DNA of 64,000 nucleotides from positions 53,197 through 117,196 of the forward strand of contig NZ_SSBJ01000026.1 of the NCBI RefSeq assembly GCF_004795055.1, given 5' to 3'. The DNA is from Streptomyces sp. A1136 (GTDB lineage: Bacteria > Actinomycetota > Actinomycetes > Streptomycetales > Streptomycetaceae). Position 1 is the stretch's first letter. Every line of letters begins with the position of its first letter. A program made the translations under genes and the position numbers. Positions 27,563-35,275 of this stretch are shown here, piece after piece. The notes under the pieces are model-generated. The model worked only from the letters and a program-made list of their open reading frames with translations. It ran no database searches and was not told the DNA's origin.

Positions 27563-28554
27563 TAACGGCGTGTGGGGCGGGCCGCGCGGGATACCGCTAC
27601 GACCGCCTTCTCCAAGGCGTACGCCGGGTCGTCGCCCCCGCCCTTCACCCCCGCGTCGGCCAGCGCCACCGCACGCAACGCCTCCGCGACACCGTCCGCC
27701 GACCAGCCCCGCATCTGCTGCCGGACCCGGTCGATCTTCCACGGCGGCATGCCCAGGTCCCGCGCGAGGTCGCCCGGGCGGGCCCCCCGCGGCGCCGAGG
27801 CCAGTTTCCCGATGGCCCGCACCGCCTGGGCCAAGGCGCTGGTGATCAGAACCGGCGCCACGCCCGTGGACAGTGACCAGCGCAGGGCTTCGAGGGCTTC
27901 CGCCGCCCGCCCCTCCACCGCCCGGTCGGCGACGGTGAAGCTGGAGGCTTCCGCCCGGCCGGTGTAATAACGCCCGACCACGGCCTCGTCGATGGTTCCC
28001 TCGACGTCCGCGCACAGTTGCGCAACCGCGCTCGCCAGCTCCCGCAGGTCGCTGCCGATCGCGTCGACCAGGCTGTGGCACGCCTCGGGGGTGGCCGAAC
28101 GCCCCAGCGTCCGGAACTCCCCCCGCACGAACGACAGCCGGTCCGCCGCCTTCGTCATCTTCGGGCAGGCGACCTCCCGGGCGCCCGCCTTGCGTGCCGC
28201 GTCCAGCAGGCCCTTGCCCTTGACGCCACCGGCGTGCAGGAGGACGAGGATGATCTCCTCGTACGGCGCCGCGAGGTACGCCTTGACCTCCTTCACCGAG
28301 TCGGCGGACAGGTCCTGCGCGTTGCGCACGATCAGGACCTTGCGCTCGGAGAAGAGCGAGGGGCTGGTCAACTCGGCCAGCGTGCCGGGCTGGAGCTGCT
28401 CGGAGGCGAGGTCCCGGACGTCGGTGTCGGCATCGGCGGCACGCGCCGCCGTCACCACGTCCCGCACGACGCGGTCGAGCAGCAGGTCCTCCTGCCCCAC
28501 TGCGAGGGTGAGCGGGGCGAGCGGATCGTCGGTGGGGTTCTTCCTGGTGGCCAT
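27562..28554 (-). CDS. holA: DNA polymerase III delta subunit
   Basis: Clamp-loader subunit that opens the beta clamp during replication, about 330 residues. Typical sections are LTLAVGQEDLLLDRVVRDVVTAAR, ASEQLQPGTLAELTSPSLFSERKVLIVRNAQDL and the C-terminal KAVVAVSRAARPTRR. The ATG at 28552-28554 follows GGAGG. The stop codon lies exactly at the border of the palindromic element, so the element inserted just behind, or slightly trimmed, the gene. Confidence 0.94.
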   Translation of the reverse strand: MATRKNPTDDPLAPLTLAVGQEDLLLDRVVRDVVTAARAADADTDVRDLASEQLQPGTLAELTSPSLFSERKVLIVRNAQDLSADSVKEVKAYLAAPYEEIILVLLHAGGVKGKGLLDAARKAGAREVACPKMTKAADRLSFVRGEFRTLGRSATPEACHSLVDAIGSDLRELASAVAQLCADVEGTIDEAVVGRYYTGRAEASSFTVADRAVEGRAAEALEALRWSLSTGVAPVLITSALAQAVRAIGKLASAPRGARPGDLARDLGMPPWKIDRVRQQMRGWSADGVAEALRAVALADAGVKGGGDDPAYALEKAVVAVSRAARPTRR

Positions 28555-28633
28555 CGCCTCCAGCATCCCACGCCCCACCGACAACCCCCCTCCCCCGATC
28601 CCCGGCAGCGGCACCGTCCCGGAGAATGGTCGG

Positions 28634-28876
28634 GTGAACCTGCGACATGTACTGGTCCTGCCCGACCGCGACGCCGCCGAGGAGGTGGCGGCCGAGATCG
28701 TGGACCGGTTCGGCCTGCCCGAGGAACCCCAACTGGTCCGCGACGCCCTCGCCGGTGAGGACGACGCGGAGGACGCCCAGTGGCTGGTGGTGGTCGAAGA
28801 CCCGCAGGGCAAGCTCGATTCCGCAGCCATGGACGACCTGGCCGCCGCCTACGAGGGGTGGCTGGAGGCCCCCTGA
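28634..28876 (+). CDS. Small conserved hypothetical protein, 80 residues
   Basis: An 80-residue acidic protein starting with GTG: VNLRHVLVLPDRDAAEEVAAEI and ending DDLAAAYEGWLEAP. Codon use is strongly Streptomyces-like (third positions mostly G/C) and the frame is clean. The alternation VLVLPDRD...EEVAAEIVDRFG and QWLVVVEDPQGKLD suggests a small alpha/beta fold. No family is recognised. It is divergent from holA and convergent with the YceI gene. Confidence 0.75.
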   Translation: MNLRHVLVLPDRDAAEEVAAEIVDRFGLPEEPQLVRDALAGEDDAEDAQWLVVVEDPQGKLDSAAMDDLAAAYEGWLEAP

Positions 28877-28884
28877 GCCCCCAT

Positions 28885-28925
28885 CCCGGCCTCCTCGACC
28901 CCGGCCTCCTGAGCCCCGGCCTCCT
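28885..28925. repeat. Three 15-bp tandem repeats
   Basis: CCCGGCCTCCT occurs at 28885, 28900 and 28915 with a regular 15-bp period. It fills the convergent gap between the 80-residue ORF and the YceI gene and ends at the YceI stop codon. Confidence 0.7.
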
Positions 28926-29806
28926 CAGGCCTTGTGGACGATCTGGATGTCCAACTCGACCTCGACGCTCGCGCCGATCGCCGCGACCCCGTGCGCCAGC
29001 ACCGACTGCCAGTTCAGCGTGAAGTCCTCGCGGTTCAGTTCCGTCGTGGCCCGGCACGCGGCCCGCGGCTCGCCTTGGAGCCCCGTGCCGTTGCCCAGGT
29101 ACTGGGTGTCCAAGGTGACGGAACGGCTGACGCCGTGAAGGGTCAGGGCGCCCGCGACGGCCCAACGGCTGCCGCCGCGGTGGATGAAGCGCTCGCTGTA
29201 GAACTCCACCGTGGGATGGCGCGTCGCGTCCAGGAAGTCCGCGGAACGCAGGTGGTCGTCCCGCATCCGCAGTCCCGTGTCGATGCTCGCCGCGTCGATG
29301 ATGACGCGCATGGAGGAGTCCTCCATCCGCTCGGCTATCCGCACCGCGCCGGCGAAGGTCGTGAACCGGCCGTGGATCCGGGCGAAGCCGATGTGCCGTG
29401 CGGTGAAGCCGATCGACGAGTGCGTCGGATCGAGTTCCCAGTGCCCGGGCGCGGGCAGCAGTGGCGGCTCCACCGTGTCGAGGACGATCTCCGCCGTGCC
29501 GCGCTGCGCCGGGTCCCCCACCAGCGTCGCACCGTGGAAGGGCGCGTAGCCCTCGGCGGTGACGGTGAGCCGGTACTCCCCCTCCGGCACCGCGGCGGTG
29601 AACCCGCCGTACGGGTCGGTCTCCCCGCTGACGACCCGGCGGCCGATCGGGTCGGTCACCTCGAACTTGGCTTGGCGCACCGGCTGGTGCACCGTGTCGA
29701 GCACCCGGCAACTGAGCAGCCGGGCCGTGTGTGGCAGCGTCAGCGTCGCGGCCGTGTGAGAGGCGGCGCTGCCGCCCGTCTCCATCCCCCGTCGGCGTCC
29801 GAACAT
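28925..29806 (-). CDS. YceI family protein with N-terminal carboxypeptidase-regulatory-like domain
   Basis: A 293-residue protein in two parts. Residues about 30-110 (RLLSCRVLDTVHQPVRQAKFEV ... DPYGGFTAAVPEGEYRLTVTAEGYAPF) match the carboxypeptidase regulatory-like beta-sandwich. Residues about 120-293 match YceI (WELDPTHSSIGFTARHIGFARIHGRF, DAASIDTGLRMRDDHLRSADFLDA and HGVSRSVTLDTQYLG), a lipocalin-like fold that binds isoprenoids. No signal peptide is apparent. The ATG MFGRRRGMETGG is used. The comEC frame stays open across this gene in another frame. Confidence 0.88.
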   Translation of the reverse strand: MFGRRRGMETGGSAASHTAATLTLPHTARLLSCRVLDTVHQPVRQAKFEVTDPIGRRVVSGETDPYGGFTAAVPEGEYRLTVTAEGYAPFHGATLVGDPAQRGTAEIVLDTVEPPLLPAPGHWELDPTHSSIGFTARHIGFARIHGRFTTFAGAVRIAERMEDSSMRVIIDAASIDTGLRMRDDHLRSADFLDATRHPTVEFYSERFIHRGGSRWAVAGALTLHGVSRSVTLDTQYLGNGTGLQGEPRAACRATTELNREDFTLNWQSVLAHGVAAIGASVEVELDIQIVHKA

Positions 29807-29921
29807 GGTTGATGCACCCCCGTGCAGTGTGGACTTGGACCGTTCTGGCGAAGACGCATTCGATCATGCTGCCGGGTTGGGGGCAAACAGAAGGGCTGCG
29901 CCCGGTATGCCCGCGCCGCTC

Positions 29922-32315
29922 GCGTCGGCGGCCGGCCGGAAACGCCCGAAGCCCGGGTCCGCTCCCCGCGACGGCCACGCTGCCGTCGGTGTCGGTGCGC
30001 AGAACGAGCGTACCCATCGCCCGCAGCCTGGCGAGGGTGACGGACGCGGGGTGACCGTACCGGTTTCCGGCGCCCACCGGGACGAGCGCGATCCGCGGCC
30101 TGACCCGCGCCTGGAGGTCGGGGTCCTGGTGGGCGGAACCGTGGTGGGCGACTTTCAACACGTCCACGGGCCCGAGTTCGGGGTGATCCCTCAACAGGGC
30201 CCGCTGGGCGAGTGGTTCGAGATCACCGAGGAGGAGCAGGGTCAGGCCGGAGGTTCGCACCAGCAGGGTGACGCTCGCGTCGTTGGGTCCTTCCACCGGC
30301 GGCCCCCCGGGCGGCGGCCACAGCACCCGCCACTCCAGCGGTCCGGTACGGCGCCGCTCACCGGCCACGGCGGCGACCACGGGCACCCGGGCCCCGGCCG
30401 CGGCGCGCCGGACGAACTCCGCCTGGGGCGCCGGTTCCTCCAGCGTCGTCGTCTGGATCGAGCCCACGGCCCGGCCGCGAAGCACTCCCGCGAGCCCGCC
30501 CACATGGTCGGCGTGGAAGTGCGTCAGCACGAGCAAAGGGATCTTGCTCACACCAAGGCTCCGCAGGCAGGCGTCCACCGGCCCGGCTTCCGGTCCCGCG
30601 TCCACGACCACCGCCGTTCCCGGTCCCACGGCGATGACGGCCGCGTCCCCCTGCCCCACCGCGCACTGGACGTAGCTCCAGTCGGGCGGCGGCCATCCTT
30701 TGAACGTACGGATGAGCAGAGGCGGCCTGAGTACGGCGGCGAGCAGCGCCACGGCCAAGGCGGAGCAGAACCACCACCTGCGCCCCCACCGCACGCACAG
30801 GCCGAGCACGCCGGCGGTGGCCGCGACCAGCAGCGCGCCTCCCGTGAACCCGCCGGGCCACGCGAGCTCCGCCCCCGGCAGCCTCGCACCGGCGCGGGCC
30901 ACCCCGGCGATCCACCCGGCCGGCACGCCCGCGCACCGCGCGAGGAGTTCCGCCGCCGGCATGTAGAGCGGGGCCACCGCGAGCGTCGCGAAGCCCAGCA
31001 CCGTGGCGGGACCCGCCGCGAGTTCGGCGAGCAGGTTGCACGGCACCGCCACCAGGCTCACCCGGGCGGAGAGCGCCGCCACCACCGGGGCGCACACCGC
31101 CTGGGCGGCCAGGGCGGCCCCCAACCCGTCCGCGAGGCCGGGCCGCACGCCCCGCCTCCGCAGGGCCTCGCCCCACCGCGGCGCCAGGGTCAACAGCGCC
31201 CCGGTCGCCAGTACGGACAGCAGGAACCCGGGGCTGCGGGCCAGCCACGGGTCGTACAGGACCAGCAACAGAACGGCCGCCGCCAGTGCCGGAACCAACG
31301 ACCTGCGCCGACCGGTGGCCAGGGCGAGCAGGGTGACGGCCCCGCAGGCGGCGGCCCGCAGCACGCTCGGTTCGGGCCGGCAGACCACCACGAAGGCGAG
31401 CGTGAGCGCCGCCCCGCACAGGGCCGTCGCCCTCAGCGAGAGGCCGAGGCGAGGCGCCAATCCGCGCCGCTCGGCGTGCTGCGCGGCGGCCGGGGGCCCG
31501 AGGAGCAGGAACAGCACCACGGTGAGGTTGGAGCCGGACACCGCCAGCAGGTGCAGCAGATCGGTGGCCTGGAACGCCTCCCGCAGGTCGGGCGGAACCC
31601 GGGAGACGTCGCCGACCACCAGCCCCGGCAGCAGCGCCCCCGCGTCGGGCGGCAGCCCCCGTGTCGCCTCCCGCAGCCCCGCCCGCAGTGTCGTGGCGAG
31701 CCGCTGCACCGCGCCGGGGCCGCGGATCACCCTCGGTGGCGTGTCCCCGGCCGGGCGGAGCAAGGCCACCGCCCGTTCCCCGCCCCGGCCGGGGGACAGC
31801 CGCCCCACCACCTCGACCCGTGTCGAGGGCTGCAACACCGCCCACGCGGAATGCCCGGCCAATACCCGCACCGGCGTCTCGACCCTGGTCCGCGCCCCGT
31901 CGGGGCCGGTCACCCGGGTCACCACCGCGTCCAGCGTCACCATCGGCGGCCCGCTCCCGGCCCCGACGCTCCGGGGGTCCGAGCCGACGGTGAGCTCCGC
32001 CAGGACCCGGGCGTGCTCCCCGGCCAGCCCCACGACGGGACCGGCCCGCGCCTCGGCCCGCTGGAGCCCTGCCACACCGGCGCCGGCGCCCGCGCAGAGC
32101 AACCCGGCGGCAGCGACCGCGCCCAGCCTCCACGGCGGACGCGGCCTTCGGCGGCCGGCCAGGAGTGCCAACCCCGCCCCCACCACCGCCAGGCCCACCC
32201 CGGCGGCGGTCCACCCGGCCGGTGCGTCGAGGGCGGCGGCGGCCCCCGCCCACGCGGCCGCCGCCGGCACCGCGAGCCGCAGGTCCGTCGGCCCGGCCTC
32301 CCCGGGGCGGTTCAC
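29922..32315 (-). CDS. comEC: ComEC/Rec2 family competence protein (no natural stop codon)
   Basis: DNA-uptake channel homologue. The GTG at 32313-32315 overlaps the comEA stop. Order of parts: N-terminal membrane and OB-like region, Competence domain with GALLPGLVVGDVSRVPPDLREAFQATDLLHLLAVSGSNLT and many hydrophobic helices, then a metallo-beta-lactamase domain with LTHFHADHVGGLAG and VAHHGSAHQDPDL. Recognisable ComEC sequence and normal codon use end near 29922 (about 798 residues). The frame has no stop there: it stays open across the YceI gene and the gap beyond, to 28452, inside holA, a possible 1287-residue product. The coordinates given are the homologous part. A lost stop or an indel is likely. 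Confidence 0.88.
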
Positions 32316-33286
32316 GGCCGCACCAACTTGCGCAGGTCGGAAAACCGGCGTTCGCCGATCCCGTTGACCTGCCGGAGTTCCTCCACGGAGCGGAATCCGC
32401 CCCGCGCGGTCCGGAAGTCGACGATGTGCTGCGCGAGCACGGGGCCGACCCCGGGCAACCCGTCGAGCTGTGCGACGGTGGCGCTGCCGAGGCTCAACGG
32501 GCCGCCGGCCGAGCCGGAACCCGGGCCGCCACCGGCCGCCGGGGCCTGCGCGGGCGCCCCCACCACCACCTGTTCGCCGTCCACCAGGACCCGGGCCCGG
32601 TTCAGCCCGCTTGTGTCGGTGCCCGGCCGCACTCCTCCGGCGGCGGCCAAGGCGTCCTCCACCCGCGCCCCGGCGGGCAGGGTTCGCACCCCCGGCTCGC
32701 GGACCTTGCCACTGACGTCCACCACGACCCGGGTACCTCCGGTGGGGGACGGGGCCGCCGGGGCGGGGGCGGGTGCGGGTACCGAAGCGGGGGCGACGAC
32801 CGCCGGCGCCGTCACCGGCCCCGGCCGGGCCGACCAGTACTGCTGCCCCGCGAAACCCACCCCCGCGACCAGCACCACGGCGAGCGCCGCCACCGTCCGC
32901 GGCTCGACCTCGCACCGCGCCTGCACCCACACGGGCAGCCGCTCCCGCACCGCGAGCCGCCACGCACCCCGCCGGTCCGGCCGGGCCGCCTCCGCCACGG
33001 CCGGCGGCTCGCGACCGGCGACGGCGCCGGAAAGGGGCGCCGCCGGCGCGGAATCGGGGGCCGAGACCTCAGGCACGGGCAGAGGGCCGGGCACGGATGC
33101 GGAGTCGGGCAGAGGGCCGGGCGGCGGCGCCGTCAGGATGGCTTCGGCCCGGCGCCGCACCGTCACGGGGTCGACGGGCGGTCGCCGCCGACCGTCGCGG
33201 AACCGGCCGTCGGACCGGCGGGAGCGGCCGGGGCCACTGGTGGCGCCGGCTCGGGAAGGGGACGAAGTACGCGTTCGCACAGTCAT
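32312..33286 (-). CDS. comEA: ComEA-like DNA-binding protein (SLBB and helix-hairpin-helix)
   Basis: A 324-residue protein with a long Pro/Arg-rich cytoplasmic N-terminus, one membrane segment at about 131-148 (TVAALAVVLVAGVGFAG), a Pro/Ala linker, an SLBB domain (RVVVDVSGKVREPGVRTLPAGARVEDAL) and a C-terminal HhH pair (ATVAQLDGLPGVGPVLAQHIVDF and RQVNGIGERRFSDLRKL). ComEA receives DNA outside the membrane and passes it to ComEC. The GTGA overlap with comEC supports an operon. The role in Streptomyces, which is not known to be naturally competent, is unclear. Confidence 0.93.
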   Translation of the reverse strand: MTVRTRTSSPSRAGATSGPGRSRRSDGRFRDGRRRPPVDPVTVRRRAEAILTAPPPGPLPDSASVPGPLPVPEVSAPDSAPAAPLSGAVAGREPPAVAEAARPDRRGAWRLAVRERLPVWVQARCEVEPRTVAALAVVLVAGVGFAGQQYWSARPGPVTAPAVVAPASVPAPAPAPAAPSPTGGTRVVVDVSGKVREPGVRTLPAGARVEDALAAAGGVRPGTDTSGLNRARVLVDGEQVVVGAPAQAPAAGGGPGSGSAGGPLSLGSATVAQLDGLPGVGPVLAQHIVDFRTARGGFRSVEELRQVNGIGERRFSDLRKLVRP

Positions 33287-33406
33287 GCCAACGACGGTAA
33301 GGGCCCCTCCCGATCTCCGTCCGGAGGCTTCGATTCCTGTGGAGGAGTGGCCCGTTGTGGATAACCGGGTCAGTCGTTCCGGTGACCCGCCCGTTCGGTC
33401 CGGGGT

Positions 33407-34252
33407 TCAGCGGGGTGAGACCACGGCCGCAAGCAGCCCAGGCCCGGTGTGCGCGCCGATGACCGCGCCGACCTCGCTGACGTGCAGCTCGACCAGCCCG
33501 GGAATCCGATCCCGGAGCCGTTGCGCCAGCGCCTCGGCCCGTTCCGGCGCCGCGAGGTGGTGTACGGCGATGTCGACGCTGCCCGTTCCGGCGCGTTCGA
33601 CGGCCAGTTCTTCCAGGCGGGCGATCGCCTTGGACGCCGTACGCACCTTCTCCAACATCTCGATCCGTCCACCGTCCAGCGTAAGCAGCGGCTTGACGGC
33701 GAGCGCCGAGCCGAGGAGGGCCCGGGCGGCCCCGATGCGGCCGCCGCGCCGGAGGTAGTCGAGGGTGTCGACGTAGAAGTACGCCGACATGTCGGCGGCC
33801 CGCTTCTCCGCGGCCGCCACGGCCTCGTCGACCGATCCGCCGCTCTCCACCACCTCGGCGGCGGCGAGCGCGCAGAACCCGAGGGCCATGGCCACCATGC
33901 CGGTGTCGACGACCCTGACGGGGACGGGTGCGGTCTTGGCGGCGACCACGGCGGCGTCGCAGGTGCCGGAGAACTCGGCGGAGAGGTGGAGGCTGACGAT
34001 GCCGGCCGCGCCGGCGTCGGCCGCCGCCTGGTACGCGCGGGCGAAGTCCTCCGGGCTGGGGCGGGACGTGGTGACCGAGCGGCGCTTCTGCAGGGCCAGG
34101 GCGAGGCTGCGGGCCGAGATCTCGGTGCCCTCTTCGAGCGCCTCGTCGCCGAGCACCACGGTCAGGGGGACAGCGGTGATCCGATGCCGCGCCATCGCCG
34201 ATGGGGGCAGATAGGCCGTGGAATCGGTGACGATCGCGACATGGCGGGACAT
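33407..34252 (-). CDS. DegV family fatty-acid-binding protein
   Basis: A 281-residue protein of the DegV fold. The sequence begins MSRHVAIVTDSTAYLPPS, with the TDST lipid-headgroup motif, then VTTSRPSPEDFARAY, GIVSLHLSAEFSGTCDAA and FYVDTLDYLRRGGRIGAARALLGSALAVKPLL. DegV (FakB-type) proteins bind fatty acids and present them to a kinase. No kinase gene is nearby. The stop lies about 120 bp from comEA. Confidence 0.93.
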   Translation of the reverse strand: MSRHVAIVTDSTAYLPPSAMARHRITAVPLTVVLGDEALEEGTEISARSLALALQKRRSVTTSRPSPEDFARAYQAAADAGAAGIVSLHLSAEFSGTCDAAVVAAKTAPVPVRVVDTGMVAMALGFCALAAAEVVESGGSVDEAVAAAEKRAADMSAYFYVDTLDYLRRGGRIGAARALLGSALAVKPLLTLDGGRIEMLEKVRTASKAIARLEELAVERAGTGSVDIAVHHLAAPERAEALAQRLRDRIPGLVELHVSEVGAVIGAHTGPGLLAAVVSPR

Positions 34253-34383
34253 GAGCGGGAGGTTACCGCCAGCGACCCCCATCCGGCAGCCTGGCCCCCT
34301 CCCGGGCACCCGCGCGGGGCCCGCGCGCGACCGGCGCGGACCTCTCAGGCGCCTCGGCCCGAGTCCTCAGGCCGCCGCCCGCC

Positions 34384-35094
34384 TCACGCGGTCGTCTCCG
34401 GCCGCGGCGCCTTCTGCCAGGGGTGTCTGACCGGCGCGGACGCGGGATTCAGGGCGGCCGGGCGAGACTCCTTCGATCCCCCGGCCCGGGTCTCCGGCGC
34501 GCCCGCGTCCCAGGAGGCCGCCGCCGTCAGGTCGTCCACCGACTCCCGCGACCAGTCGCGCAGGGCGCCCGATTCCACCTCGATCTGCTCCGACAGCGCG
34601 GACAGCTCGTCCTCCGCGAAGCGCCGGGCGCGCTCCCGCGCCGCCCACCGCAGGGAGTCCGCCGACTCCGTGATCTTGCGCGTGCGCTCCCGCAGGTCGG
34701 GCAGGCTCGCGGCGATCCGCTTGCGGTCGGGCTCCTGTTCCAGCCGCTTCAGTTCGGCGTCCAAGTCGTGCCCGTGCTCGCTCAACCGCTCGAAGAGACC
34801 GATGGACTCCCTCAGCGAGCTGTCCGTCTGCACGCCCTGGTACAGCGTCTGCTGCGTCGCCCGCATCGAGGTCCGCAGGTCGAGCCGCAACTGCGCCAAC
34901 CCCGCGGTGACGCCCACCTGACCCAGGCTCCGGGCCCTGAGGGTCGTGTCCTCCACCGTCCGCCGGGCCTGCGTGATCGTCCGGTCCACGCCGCGCTTCG
35001 CGGCGCCGACCGCCTTCACCGTGGCCCACACACCCAGCCCCAAGAAGGCGAACAGCACCAACAGGGCAAAGATCACCAACGCGCCCGCCTCCAT
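34384..35094 (-). CDS. Membrane-anchored coiled-coil hypothetical protein
   Basis: A 236-residue protein. Residues 4-26 form a membrane segment (GALVIFALLVLFAFLGLGVWATV). The rest is charged and helical: KRGVDRTITQARRTVEDTTLRAR, FERLSEHGHDLDAELKRLEQEPDRKR and RARRFAEDELSALSEQIEVES, suggesting a long coiled coil. The C-terminus is disordered. The start MEAGALV follows GGGAG closely. Function unknown; a conserved Streptomyces protein between degV and leuS by position. Confidence 0.85.
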   Translation of the reverse strand: MEAGALVIFALLVLFAFLGLGVWATVKAVGAAKRGVDRTITQARRTVEDTTLRARSLGQVGVTAGLAQLRLDLRTSMRATQQTLYQGVQTDSSLRESIGLFERLSEHGHDLDAELKRLEQEPDRKRIAASLPDLRERTRKITESADSLRWAARERARRFAEDELSALSEQIEVESGALRDWSRESVDDLTAAASWDAGAPETRAGGSKESRPAALNPASAPVRHPWQKAPRPETTA

Positions 35095-35140
35095 GAGGCT
35101 CCCTTCCCCTGCGTATTCCGTCCCCTCCACCGTAAACGCA

Positions 35141-35183
35141 ACGGGCAGGCCGGGGGTTCCAATCGAACCCCCAACCTGCCCGT
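35141..35183 (-). terminator. Terminator of leuS
   Basis: Outer stem ACGGGCAGG/CCTGCCCGT (35141-35149 with 35175-35183) and inner GGGGGTTC/GAACCCCC (35152-35159 with 35165-35172). It lies about 90 bp after the leuS stop. Confidence 0.8.
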
Positions 35184-35275
35184 ACGGGAAGACCCCTACA
35201 CCCGACCCCACAGCCGGGTCACGCCGCGTGCATCGGGCGCCCGGCACGCGGCGTACGGCGCCCGGCGTCCGGCCC

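Noticed and set aside
35152..35172. A tRNA T-arm-like hairpin after leuS
   Set aside because: The loop does not match the TTCRANYC T-loop and no acceptor, D or anticodon arm follows; it is part of the terminator.
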